Assembly (NCBI RefSeq): GCF_042140245.1
Contig: NZ_CP159483.1
Location: forward strand, 2,294,001-2,358,000
Direction of reading: 5' to 3'
Source: MH13 sp042140245
GTDB lineage: Bacteria; Pseudomonadota; Alphaproteobacteria; Rhizobiales; MH13
DNA: 64,000 bases
The notes under the pieces are model-generated. The model saw only the letters and a program-made list of their open reading frames with translations. It did no database searches and was not told the origin of the DNA. Numbering within the stretch: the stretch's first letter is position 1; each line of letters opens with the position of its first letter. Of this stretch, positions 14,970-23,753 are shown piece by piece. The translations under genes and the position numbers were made by a program.

Positions 14970-16532
14970 ATGTCAGACATCGATCCATCACACCGCGACT
15001 ACGTTCGCATTTTTGACACCACGTTGCGCGATGGCGAGCAATCACCCGGCGCGTCGATGACGCTGGAAGAAAAGCTTCAAGTTGCTGAACTGCTTGAAGA
15101 GATGGGCGTCGATATCATCGAAGCAGGCTTTCCTATCGCTTCCAATGGCGACTTTGAGGCCGTGAGTGAGATCGCAAAACGCTCTAATGGCGCTATCATT
15201 GCTGGCCTGGCACGCGCCATCAATGCCGATATTGACCGGGCAGGTGAGGCTGTGAAGCTCGCCAAGCGTGGTCGCATCCACACCTTTGTCTCCACCTCAC
15301 CGATCCACCTGGCTCACCAGATGCGCAAAAGCGAAGACGAGGTGCTGGAGATCGTGAAGTCCACCGTCGCGCGGGCCCGCAACTTGGTGGACGATGTAGA
15401 GTGGTCGGCGATGGACGCCACCCGCACGCCGATCGAGTTTCTGGCCAAGTGCGTGGATGAGGCCATCAAACAAGGCGCAACCACCATCAACCTGCCCGAT
15501 ACGGTTGGGTATGCCACGCCGGAAGAGTACAAAACAATGTTTGAGGACATCCGAGCGCGTGTGCCGGATTCCGATAAGGCGATTTTCTCTGTCCATTGCC
15601 ATGATGATCTGGGTATGGCGGTCGCCAACTCACTGGCCGGCGTTGCTGGCGGTGCCCGTCAGGTGGAATGCACCATCAATGGTCTGGGCGAGCGCGCGGG
15701 CAATGCCGCACTGGAAGAGATCGTGATGGCGATCCGCACCCGCGGCGATGCGTTGCCTTATGCCTCTGCGGTCGACCCTTCCTTCCTGACGCGTGCTTCC
15801 AAACTGGTCGCGGCAGTTTCCGGTTTTCCTGTGCAGTACAACAAGGCGATTGTCGGCAAAAACGCCTTCGCCCATGAATCCGGTATTCACCAAGATGGTA
15901 TGCTGAAGAACGCCGAGACGTATGAAATCATGCGCCCTGAGGATGTGGGTGTGCGTGAGACAAGCCTTGTCATGGGCAAGCATTCAGGCCGCCATGCGTT
16001 CAAAGAGAAGCTGGTGAGCCTTGGCTTTGAGCTTGGCGACAATGCCTTTGAAGACGCGTTCAACCGTTTCAAAGAGCTGGCTGACCGCAAAAAGCATGTC
16101 TATGACGAAGACATTGAAGCGCTGGTGGAGACCGAAATCACCGAACGCCGTGAGCGCAACCATGTGCTGGCGCTGACGGTGATTGCTGGTACCGGTGGCC
16201 CGCAGAAGGCCATCCTCACCATGGACGTCGATGGGACGCACGACACGGTGGAAGCCACTGGCACTGGCCCTGTTGATGCTGTGTTCAACGCGATCAAGGC
16301 TCTGATGCCGCATGAGGCAAGCCTCTCGCTCTATCAGGTGCATGCGGTGACCGAAGGGACCGACGCGCAGGCCGAAGTGTCGGTGCGGCTGGAAGAGGGC
16401 GGCAGCATTGTCACCGGGCGTTCGGCCGATGCCGACACGCTGGTCGCCTCCGCCAAAGCCTATGTCTCGGCGCTCAACAAGCTGGCCATGCGCCGCGAGC
16501 GGCCGCCGGTGGATGTGTTGCAGGCGAGCTAA
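14970..16532 (+). CDS. leuA: 2-Isopropylmalate synthase LeuA
   Basis: LeuA condenses acetyl-CoA with 2-oxoisovalerate, the first committed step of leucine synthesis. The 520-residue protein has the catalytic TIM barrel with FDTTLRDGEQSPG near the N-terminus and the metal-binding VHCHDDLGMAVAN. A linker includes GKHSGRHAFKEKL, and the C-terminal regulatory domain (about residues 390-510) normally binds leucine for feedback inhibition. The start has AAGGAG about 10 bases upstream. It is preceded by a Leu-rich leader with alternative hairpins and followed by a strong terminator, so it is transcribed alone. Confidence 0.97.
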   Translation: MSDIDPSHRDYVRIFDTTLRDGEQSPGASMTLEEKLQVAELLEEMGVDIIEAGFPIASNGDFEAVSEIAKRSNGAIIAGLARAINADIDRAGEAVKLAKRGRIHTFVSTSPIHLAHQMRKSEDEVLEIVKSTVARARNLVDDVEWSAMDATRTPIEFLAKCVDEAIKQGATTINLPDTVGYATPEEYKTMFEDIRARVPDSDKAIFSVHCHDDLGMAVANSLAGVAGGARQVECTINGLGERAGNAALEEIVMAIRTRGDALPYASAVDPSFLTRASKLVAAVSGFPVQYNKAIVGKNAFAHESGIHQDGMLKNAETYEIMRPEDVGVRETSLVMGKHSGRHAFKEKLVSLGFELGDNAFEDAFNRFKELADRKKHVYDEDIEALVETEITERRERNHVLALTVIAGTGGPQKAILTMDVDGTHDTVEATGTGPVDAVFNAIKALMPHEASLSLYQVHAVTEGTDAQAEVSVRLEEGGSIVTGRSADADTLVASAKAYVSALNKLAMRRERPPVDVLQAS

Positions 16533-16554
16533 CGGCTTTTTGCTGTTTGATGAC

Positions 16555-16589
16555 AACGCGGGGGCTTGCCCCCGCGTTTTTTGCTTTTT
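16555..16589 (+). terminator. Rho-independent terminator of leuA
   Basis: CGCGGGGGC (16557-16565) pairs perfectly with GCCCCCGCG (16568-16576) around a TT loop. TTTTTTGCTTTTT follows. It lies about 20 bases after the leuA stop. Confidence 0.93.
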
Positions 16590-16607
16590 GGCAGCGGAAG
16601 CATGGCT

Positions 16608-17606
16608 TTACGCCACAGGGCGCATCGCGTTTGGACCTTGCCCATCCATCTCATCCTCCAGGTAGACCTCGATGATCTCTCGGAAGGATGTTTCTGCGCG
16701 AAAGCCCATTTGGTTCGCGCGTGCTGTGTCAAAATCACGTGGCCAGCTTTCAACAATGCTGGCGATTGCGGGGTCGTGCTCGCGGCGGATGAGCGCGACA
16801 GCTTTGTCACCGGCGACCACGCGCAGAGCTTCGATCTGATCAGCAACGGTGGCTGACACGCCAGGCATCGTCATGCTTCTGCGTGCACCAAGCAATGCGC
16901 TGTTCAGTGTTGCGCCATGCTCAATGAAGCCAACAGCAGCCCTGGGACTGGCAAACCAGTGGCGCACATCTTCACTGACGGGCAAGACCGCTTGTTGTCC
17001 GTTCAACGGTTCACGCAGAATGCTGGAATAGAAACTGGAGGCGGCTTTGTTGGGCTTGCCTGGTCGGATGCAAATGGTGGGAAACCTAATTCCCACACCG
17101 TCCAAGAAGCCGCGGCGTGAATAGTCGTCCAGCAGCAACTCGCCCATCGCTTTTTGCGTGCCGTAGCTCGACTGCGGCGTCAGCTGAAAATCGTCGGGGA
17201 TGCGCGTGGGGAAGGGGGCACCGAACACGGCAAGTGAGGAGGCATAGATCAGGCGTGGCGTGTAGCCTTCAGCGTGGCGCAGTGCCTCAAACAGAGCACG
17301 AGTGCCGTCCAGGTTGACCCGGTAACCCTTTTCCAGGTCAGCCTCGGCCTCGCTGGAAACAATCGCAGCCAGATGCACGATGACGTCGGGTTTTTGAGCG
17401 ATCAGCCCCGCTATTGTCCCCGCGTTGGAGAGGTCTGCGGCCAAGGCCGTTCGGGTGCCTGCAAAGTGCTCGGCCACGTTGGGCGCGTGAACGTCGATCA
17501 GGGTCAGGGCGTCGACCGAGGCGCCACCCATCTTGCCGGTATCGGCGATCCGTTCAGCCAGCTTGCGGCCAATCATGCCCGCAGCGCCTATGATTGCAAC
17601 GTGCAT
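16608..17606 (-). CDS. denD: NAD-dependent sugar-acid dehydrogenase, DenD-like SDR
   Basis: This 332-residue extended short-chain dehydrogenase has the nucleotide-binding motif GAAGMIGRK at the N-terminus. HLAAIVSSEAEADLEKGYRVNLDGT is followed by the catalytic YGTQK (Tyr-x-x-x-Lys). Sequence style and length match D-erythronate dehydrogenase (DenD), which oxidises four-carbon sugar acids at C2; the substrate is inferred from family resemblance. It is the last gene of a minus-strand operon with the apionate-lactonase-like gene and a ribose-type ABC importer, which supports sugar-acid catabolism. The downstream aldolase and kinase partners expected for erythronate use are not in the window. Confidence 0.72.
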   Translation of the reverse strand: MHVAIIGAAGMIGRKLAERIADTGKMGGASVDALTLIDVHAPNVAEHFAGTRTALAADLSNAGTIAGLIAQKPDVIVHLAAIVSSEAEADLEKGYRVNLDGTRALFEALRHAEGYTPRLIYASSLAVFGAPFPTRIPDDFQLTPQSSYGTQKAMGELLLDDYSRRGFLDGVGIRFPTICIRPGKPNKAASSFYSSILREPLNGQQAVLPVSEDVRHWFASPRAAVGFIEHGATLNSALLGARRSMTMPGVSATVADQIEALRVVAGDKAVALIRREHDPAIASIVESWPRDFDTARANQMGFRAETSFREIIEVYLEDEMDGQGPNAMRPVA

Positions 17607-17609
17607 AAA

Positions 17610-19547
17610 TTAGCCTTTCAGGAGAATGCGAGCGATAGCAAAGCCGTCCAGAGCAAGGGCGTTTTGATGGTCGGCAAGCGTGTCAAAATGAGTGGGGTTT
17701 TCGGCGGCTGCCGCGAAGCTACTGGCGTCCAGCACAGCAATACGTGCAACGCGGGGCAAGGTGATCTCTGCTTTCTCAGGCCCGGTGTTGGCGGCCCAGA
17801 TCTCGGTGCCTTCCTGGGTGCGCGCGGCAATGGCAGCAACAGGGCCTGAGGCTGGAAGATTCAGCGCAAGCCTCTCCGTGCCATGCAAATTTGCCAAGCC
17901 GCGAAGAACATGGAAAACCGGATAGAGACCACCCTTGCCTTCATACCAGGGGTCCGGATCATCACCCGGTGCAGAGAGAACGCCGAAGGGTCCGGTGGCA
18001 CCGCCCATGGCGATGGCCGATGCGCCACCCTCTGCGAAATCTGCAATGTAGCCAAGGGTCCAAGCAGCCCCCATCAGGCCGCGTTGCCGTGGATCGTTGC
18101 GGTTCATCGCCTGGCGGATGTTGTCTGGATTGTCCTTGGCAGACGCGCCGTAGGGATTGTCGCGAATGCCGATGGCCGAAGGACCAACCGCCCATGGGGT
18201 GTTGCCCGCGATGCCAGACACGGACGCTGCAATGGCGCCGTGGGCTTCGCGGGTTTCCATCACGGAGCGATCATCGCCTGCGTGAACCATGGGTGACGTT
18301 GTGAAGGAAACCAGGTCCAACCCATCAGCCGGTGGCCGCTTGCGGTTCAACTCCGTGAAATAGCTGAACATGCCTCCGCCAATACGCGCATCTGGAAACG
18401 CATTGCGTGTCTGTTGATAGAGCGCCTGGGCATCCGGTGCGTCCGGCCACACTGAGCCTGGTAGCGTGCATTTCAGATCAGGAGCCGGGGAAATGAGAAC
18501 CGTGGCAAACGGATTGCCCAAGTGTACTGCGATCTTGCCCAGTGCCGCGATTTCGTCGTGGGCACCTTGGTCGCTGGTGTTTTCAATCACGGCTTCAAGC
18601 CATGGCTCCGCACCGACGGCGTGGGCCACATCCACCATGGCCTTGAGAGATGCTTGGTCGTGGCCAGCGCGCGGGTCATGGTGGAGCACCATGTGGTGAA
18701 CCCCGAGGGCTTTCAGGGCATCGATTGCAGCAGAGCTTGTTGCCGTGTTTTCCGGTCGTAGGCCAATGCCGAGGGGTGGAACGGCGCCAGCGGGCGCCCC
18801 TGGAACCAAGTCAACAGCGCCAAGCGCCACCTTTTCACCGCTCTCTCCGCTGACGGAGACCGTGATGGTCTGATCGATGATTTCACCGGGCGCGATCTGG
18901 TAAGGCCAGGGCAGAGCCAGCGGACGAACATAGGTTTTGTACGAGGCATCGGTCCAGTTGCGCTGATCCTCCATCTCATAGGTGTCGCCTTCCATCAGAA
19001 CCTTCACCGCCAATCCACCCGGTGTTTGGTGGGAGAGGGCGCGCAAATCCATCATGGGTTGGACCGGATCGATGATTTTTGGAAAATGATCGTCCACCAC
19101 GCGGCCATCGGTGTGTTCGATGGTGACGGGAGCACCAGCAACGCCATCGATGGGATGCAGGATCACAAAGCCGGTACGGTTGGTTTCAAAACCGGTTTGG
19201 GTTGTGCCACGACCATGGAAGATCAGTGTGCCATCCGAGCGTCCTTCGATCTGTGCGTTATAGGCAAAGCTTTCGCCTTCGCCTTGCGCAACGGCGTTGA
19301 GCGACACTTTGAATGCGTTGGTGTCTTCTTCAACGGCAAGGTTTGAAATCTCAGGGGCATAGGTGCCCCAGTCACGGTCACGCACGATGAAAGACACGGC
19401 GCGTAGCACCTCTTCGCCATCCCATCGGATGTAGCGCAGATTGCCTGCTTCTAGCTCGGCTGAAAGCTTGCCTGCACGTAGGATGCGGGGTGCAGGTACA
19501 TCTTCTTCGGTGCCGTAGAGTGCGATGGCGCGGGATGGGTTTTGCAT
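17610..19547 (-). CDS. D-apionate lactonase-like protein
   Basis: This is a 645-residue protein without a signal peptide. The N-terminal ~240 residues look like a beta-rich domain (WDGEEVLRAVSFIVRDRDWGTY). A central TIM-barrel-like part includes GIGLRPENTATS, HMVLHHDPRAGHD, EPWLEAVIEN and GGGMFSYFTELNRKRPP. The C-terminal ~90 residues are again beta-rich. This three-part layout and the N-terminal motif resemble ApnL, which opens D-apionolactone in apiose catabolism; I assign it from memory of that family. It sits between denD and the ABC importer with only a few bases either side, so the importer probably brings in its substrate. Another lactone or glycoside is possible. Confidence 0.6.
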   Translation of the reverse strand: MQNPSRAIALYGTEEDVPAPRILRAGKLSAELEAGNLRYIRWDGEEVLRAVSFIVRDRDWGTYAPEISNLAVEEDTNAFKVSLNAVAQGEGESFAYNAQIEGRSDGTLIFHGRGTTQTGFETNRTGFVILHPIDGVAGAPVTIEHTDGRVVDDHFPKIIDPVQPMMDLRALSHQTPGGLAVKVLMEGDTYEMEDQRNWTDASYKTYVRPLALPWPYQIAPGEIIDQTITVSVSGESGEKVALGAVDLVPGAPAGAVPPLGIGLRPENTATSSAAIDALKALGVHHMVLHHDPRAGHDQASLKAMVDVAHAVGAEPWLEAVIENTSDQGAHDEIAALGKIAVHLGNPFATVLISPAPDLKCTLPGSVWPDAPDAQALYQQTRNAFPDARIGGGMFSYFTELNRKRPPADGLDLVSFTTSPMVHAGDDRSVMETREAHGAIAASVSGIAGNTPWAVGPSAIGIRDNPYGASAKDNPDNIRQAMNRNDPRQRGLMGAAWTLGYIADFAEGGASAIAMGGATGPFGVLSAPGDDPDPWYEGKGGLYPVFHVLRGLANLHGTERLALNLPASGPVAAIAARTQEGTEIWAANTGPEKAEITLPRVARIAVLDASSFAAAAENPTHFDTLADHQNALALDGFAIARILLKG

Positions 19548-19558
19548 GGTGTCTCCCT

Positions 19559-20536
19559 CTAGGCGCGCGCGGAGCGCCAGTTGATGAGGCGTTCTGCCAA
19601 AAGCGCGATGATGACGATGGAGCCGATGGCGGTGCCCTGCCAGAACGGCGATACGCCCATCAGGTTCAGGCCATTGCGGATCATCACCATGATCAACACG
19701 CCCAAAAGCGTGCCGATGATCGAACCGCGTCCGCCATAGAGGCTCGCGCCACCGATCACGACGGCGGCGATGGCGTCCAGCTCCAGTTGGTTCCCAGCAA
19801 GAGGGTCGGCTGACATGATCTGCGCCAGGCTGAATGTGACGGCGACAGCGGCTAGGGCGCCTGAAATCACATAGGGCAAGATCGAATAGAACATCGTGGA
19901 AAGCCCGGCTGCGCGCGCTGCTTCATGGTTCGATCCGATGGTGTAAATGGTGCGCCCACCCTTGGTGTAGGTGAGATACCCCCAGGCCAAAAGGTAAAGC
20001 CCTATGAGGAAGAGCACGTTGGCAGGGATGCCCAAGAAAGTTGAGTAGACGATGGAGTCCAGCTCCGGTGGCAGACCTGAGATGCTGCGCTGACCGGAGA
20101 AGATGAAGGATAGGCTGCGCCCGATGGCCATGACGCCAAGCGTCACCACAAAGGGTGCCAGGCCAAACACGGCAATCAAGATGCCGGAAAACAGCCCGAT
20201 GCCAGCCCCGGCCAGAATGGCCAGCGGTATGGCCATGGGGATCGGCATGATTTGCAGCGCCTGGGCCAAAATGATGCCCGTGAGGCCAAACACCGCGCCA
20301 ACCGACAGATCAATACCGCCAGTGAGGATCACGAATGTCATGCCAACAGCAACAATGCCGATGACGACCGATTGATCGAGGATGTTGAAGATGTTGCGTT
20401 CAGTCAGAAAGAAGGGCGATGCGAACGACAAGACCACAGCCAGAAGCAGGGCCAGGCAGAGCATCCTGAATTCCAGGCTGCGAAACACTGTTCCGGCAAG
20501 GCTTGAGCCGTTCGCATTGCTCGTGGTTTCCGCCAT
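19559..20536 (-). CDS. Ribose-type sugar ABC transporter, permease
   Basis: This 325-residue membrane protein has about ten hydrophobic helices. It carries the RbsC-family motif around LTGGIDLSVGAVFGLTGI and GSNHEAARAAGLST, the coupling-helix region that contacts the ATPase. I chose the ATG at 20536, which begins MAETTSNANG; the longer frame from 20605 runs back into the ATPase gene. Its start is 1 base from the ATPase stop, so the two are translationally coupled. It works with the ATPase and binding protein upstream to import a sugar or sugar lactone. Confidence 0.92.
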   Translation of the reverse strand: MAETTSNANGSSLAGTVFRSLEFRMLCLALLLAVVLSFASPFFLTERNIFNILDQSVVIGIVAVGMTFVILTGGIDLSVGAVFGLTGIILAQALQIMPIPMAIPLAILAGAGIGLFSGILIAVFGLAPFVVTLGVMAIGRSLSFIFSGQRSISGLPPELDSIVYSTFLGIPANVLFLIGLYLLAWGYLTYTKGGRTIYTIGSNHEAARAAGLSTMFYSILPYVISGALAAVAVTFSLAQIMSADPLAGNQLELDAIAAVVIGGASLYGGRGSIIGTLLGVLIMVMIRNGLNLMGVSPFWQGTAIGSIVIIALLAERLINWRSARA

Positions 20537-20537
20537 A

Positions 20538-22433
20538 TCAGGTCTCCAGATGGGTAAGGTTATGGACGCGGGCTCGTACATCGCCGGGCTCTGGCAAGGC
20601 GGCATTGGCGGGCAGCGTCAGACCGATCCAGCCAAGATCATGGCCTCGTCGGTCGGTCATTTGGGTGAGCAAGGTCTGATGGCCATCAGCTTCGACAACA
20701 AAGCTATCGCCAAGGGAACTGATTGCTTGCGGGATGCGCGTCTCGTGCGCGGCCGCAGCTTGACCAGGCACCAAGCCGGAAAGTTGCGCACCGGCCTGCG
20801 CAAGGCAAATCGTTTCGTCTTTGTCGAGCAGGATCCAAAACGCATCGCCACCATGTGTTGTTGAAATGTCGCTGAGCACGGCCTGGTTGCGTTCGGTGGA
20901 TGTGCGCGGTGCTGCCAGCAGGGTGAGCTTCTCTTCGGTCAGCAGCTCGGAAGGCAAGTCAGCTATGGTGACGCCATCGGAAACGACCACGATGCGCTCA
21001 GCAAGTCCAAGCAGCTCTTCAAAGTCGGACGAAATGACGATAACCGCCAACCCCTTGTCGGCGGCGTCTTGCAAGATGCGATAGATCGACGACCGTGTGC
21101 CGATGTCCACGCCTTTGGTCGGCTCATCCAGGATCAAGATTTCCGGTGCCGTGAGCAGCCATCGGGCGATAATGATCTTTTGCTGCATGCCACCTGAATA
21201 GTTCAGCAGGCTCGTGTCCAGCCGATCTGCAGGCAAGCCAAGATCAGCGAGCAGTGCAGCAGTTTCTTCGGCTTTACGGCCATAGCCTCGCAGGAAACCG
21301 CGATGCTGGCCCATCTGGGCAATCAGCAAATTCTCCCGCACCGAAAGGTCCGGCACGATGTTTTGCGCGCGGCGATCTTCGGGCACGAAGCCTATGCCTG
21401 CGCGCACGGCATCGGCGGGCTTGCGCAGATTGACCGGCTTGCCATGAACCAAAATTTCGCCAGCCTGTCGGTTGCGCAGGCCCCAGATCGCTTCCATGGC
21501 TTCGGAACGTCCCGCGCCAACCAGGCCGCCCAAGCCCATGATCTCACCAGCACGCACAGAAAAGCTCATGTCACGCACCCAAGGGGTCGCCTTCAGACCA
21601 TGGACTTCAAACACGGTCTCGCCAGCGGCGTCTGGTGCAACATCTCGTTTTGTGTAGATGGCACCGAGATCGCGACCCACCATGTGCTGAATGATATCGC
21701 CTTGGGTCAGGCTGGATGTTGCCACATCCTCACAGACGGCTTGGCCCTCGCGCAGTATGGTCACGCGGTCGGTGATGGCGAAAACTTCTTCCAGCCGGTG
21801 TGAAACGAAGGCAAGTGCGCGGCCACCGGCGCGCAGGCGATCAACAATGTCAAACAGTCGGTCGACTTCGGTTGCTGATAGAGATGCGGTTGGTTCATCG
21901 AAAATCACCAGCCTTGCATCCAGGGCGAGGGCCTTGGCGATCTCGACCAACTGGCGCTGCGCCGCCGACAGGGTGCGCACCTCAGCATCCAAGGGCAGGG
22001 CATGTTCGTGGCCCAAATCCGCCAGGAGGTCAGTCGCACGGGCGCGCATGGCGCGAAACGAAAGGCGTCCCGGGTTCGCCAGGTCGGGCAGGAACACATT
22101 TTCCAGGACAGAAAGATCAGGCGCGAGCGAGGTTTCTTGCGCAACCAGGGCGATGCCCTGCCGCAAGGCATCGCGTGTTGAAGAGAGGGCGAGCGGTGCG
22201 CCATCAAAGGTCAGGTCGCCATCTGTTGGCTGAATATGGCCGGAAACGATCCGCGACAGGGTGGACTTTCCAGCGCCGTTGGCGCCGAGCAAGCCGGTGA
22301 CCTCGCCCGGGCGAAGCGTTAGAGACGCATCGACAAGGGCATGGGTTTTGCCGAAATGCTTGGAAACACCACGGGCGGTGAGCAAAGGCTCTGCACGCGC
22401 CGTAATGTCATGTGACGACTGGACTTGTTCCAT
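20538..22433 (-). CDS. Ribose-type sugar ABC transporter ATPase with C-terminal extension
   Basis: This 631-residue RbsA/XylG-type protein has two ABC domains in tandem. The first has the Walker A motif GANGAGKST and FDEPTASLS. The second has the degenerate Walker A GLVGAGRSE, the signature NYSGGMQQK and LDEPTKGVD, the usual asymmetry. After the second domain (about residue 505) comes an extra ~125 residues containing FWILLDKDETICLAQAG and DLGWIGLTLP, which standard RbsA proteins (about 500 residues) lack. It may be a regulatory or substrate-sensing domain. I chose the ATG at 22433; the frame is open upstream to 22547 but would overlap the binding-protein gene. Confidence 0.92.
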   Translation of the reverse strand: MEQVQSSHDITARAEPLLTARGVSKHFGKTHALVDASLTLRPGEVTGLLGANGAGKSTLSRIVSGHIQPTDGDLTFDGAPLALSSTRDALRQGIALVAQETSLAPDLSVLENVFLPDLANPGRLSFRAMRARATDLLADLGHEHALPLDAEVRTLSAAQRQLVEIAKALALDARLVIFDEPTASLSATEVDRLFDIVDRLRAGGRALAFVSHRLEEVFAITDRVTILREGQAVCEDVATSSLTQGDIIQHMVGRDLGAIYTKRDVAPDAAGETVFEVHGLKATPWVRDMSFSVRAGEIMGLGGLVGAGRSEAMEAIWGLRNRQAGEILVHGKPVNLRKPADAVRAGIGFVPEDRRAQNIVPDLSVRENLLIAQMGQHRGFLRGYGRKAEETAALLADLGLPADRLDTSLLNYSGGMQQKIIIARWLLTAPEILILDEPTKGVDIGTRSSIYRILQDAADKGLAVIVISSDFEELLGLAERIVVVSDGVTIADLPSELLTEEKLTLLAAPRTSTERNQAVLSDISTTHGGDAFWILLDKDETICLAQAGAQLSGLVPGQAAAAHETRIPQAISSLGDSFVVEADGHQTLLTQMTDRRGHDLGWIGLTLPANAALPEPGDVRARVHNLTHLET

Positions 22434-22454
22434 GGCAGAAGGACCGATTCTGCC

Positions 22455-22477
22455 GGGGGGAGGACGCGCCTCTCCCC
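22455..22477 (-). promoter_or_regulatory. Intra-operon hairpin between binding protein and ATPase genes
   Basis: A G-rich run (22455-22463) pairs with GCCTCTCCCC (22468-22477), with one bulge, in the 60-base gap between the two genes. There is no T-run. Such stems often protect the abundant binding-protein mRNA or attenuate the downstream genes. Confidence 0.5.
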
Positions 22478-22494
22478 AGCAGAACCGACCCAGT

Positions 22495-23478
22495 TCATTC
22501 GATTTCGTTCGCGAAAACCGTTTCGGTAATCGTTGGCAACATCTCATCGATGTTGTCCGACGTCACGATCAAAATCGGAACAGTGATTTCCTTGTCCGGA
22601 GTGCCGCCGCCCAGATGCTCAAGCATGGCTTCGGCTGAGCGCACACCCATCAGATAGGGCTGCTGCATGCCGGAAACGACCAAGTCGCCTGACTGAAGCA
22701 GAGGCACAAACTCTGGAATACCATCGAACGCCGCCACCAGCACGTCGCCGGTCATCCGCGCAGCTCTGATCGCGCGTAATGCACCAAGGGTCGGGCCATC
22801 GGTCTGCGCAAACATGCCGCCCAGATCCGGGTTGGCAGTGATCATGTCCTGGGTAAAGCGGAAGGTCTCATCGGCTGTGTAGGCCTGCATTTGCTGCAAT
22901 CCTGCATCGCCGGTCACGCCGCCTTCAGCCATCGCATCAAGAAAGCCTTGTGTACGGGCTTGGCCGTTCAAACGCGCCTGACTGATGCCGATGATGCCAA
23001 CGCTGGCATCTGCGGTGCCTGCGCTTTGCATAGCGGCTGCAAGCGCCTGGCCAACGCCGTTGGCGCCTTCGTAGTTGTTCGATCCGATGACGGAAACAAA
23101 CTCACCAGAATCGGTGCCGATGTCGGCAATCACCACGGGGATGTCGGCGTCCTGTGCCAGTTGCAGCACGGCAGGTGCGGTGGAGCTATCTGTCGGAGAC
23201 AGGATGATGCCCGCCACGCCACGAGCAATAGCATCTTGCGCATTTTGAAGCTGTGTTTGCGGGTCGTTGGTGGAATCAAGCGCGGAAAAACCGTAGCCAT
23301 TTTCTTCGGCAACCGAGCGCACGCCCTCGGAGACATAGCGCCAGAACGCTAGATCAAGGCCAGGTGTCATGTAGACCAGTTCACCGTTTTCTTGCGCTTG
23401 TGTTGGCGAGCCCATCGCCAGCAAGCCTGTCGCGAGCGCGGCAGACAGCGTTTTTCCAAAAGTTCTGCGATTGATCAT
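22495..23478 (-). CDS. Sugar ABC transporter, periplasmic binding protein
   Basis: This 327-residue protein has a signal peptide with an early Arg pair (MINRRTFGKTLSAALATGLL, cleaved near QAQ, about residue 29), possibly a twin-arginine type. The rest is a type I periplasmic binding fold of the ribose/xylose family: GIILSPTDSSTA, IGSNNYEGANGVGQALA, FAQTDGPTLGALRAIR and VAAFDGIPEF. It is the first gene of the minus-strand transport and catabolism operon, and the FadR-type regulator is transcribed divergently. The ligand is unknown; the neighbours suggest a branched sugar acid or lactone. Confidence 0.93.
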   Translation of the reverse strand: MINRRTFGKTLSAALATGLLAMGSPTQAQENGELVYMTPGLDLAFWRYVSEGVRSVAEENGYGFSALDSTNDPQTQLQNAQDAIARGVAGIILSPTDSSTAPAVLQLAQDADIPVVIADIGTDSGEFVSVIGSNNYEGANGVGQALAAAMQSAGTADASVGIIGISQARLNGQARTQGFLDAMAEGGVTGDAGLQQMQAYTADETFRFTQDMITANPDLGGMFAQTDGPTLGALRAIRAARMTGDVLVAAFDGIPEFVPLLQSGDLVVSGMQQPYLMGVRSAEAMLEHLGGGTPDKEITVPILIVTSDNIDEMLPTITETVFANEIE

Positions 23479-23583
23479 ATTTGGTTTCCTCCCATGGAAA
23501 TGCCGTTTCGGCTGTTCAGGCCGTCACCGGTTGGCAAGACGGCTCGATTTTTGCGGCGCTCGATGGCACCATTTTTGGACTAC

Positions 23584-23620
23584 TGGTCTGGACACTGTAC
23601 CATTGATGAATAACTGTCAA
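23584..23620 (-). promoter_or_regulatory. Candidate promoter/operator of the sugar-acid operon
   Basis: On the minus strand, TTGACA (23620-23615) is followed after 15 bases by TACAGT (23599-23594). A weak dyad TGGT-N11-ACCA (23584-23602) overlaps the second element. It lies in the divergent gap between the binding-protein gene and the FadR-type regulator, where control is expected. The spacing is short and the dyad arms are only 4 bases, so support is modest. Confidence 0.3.
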
Positions 23621-23753
23621 CATCTCACTGAACCATCTGCTTGGTCGGTGTTTGCGTAGCGACTTCAACAGCGCCTTTGTCTGCGGCGCTATATTCCGCA
23701 GCACGGACCTGCTATCTGCTTTTTTGCGCCTGCAATTGAGGAAAAACGACACC

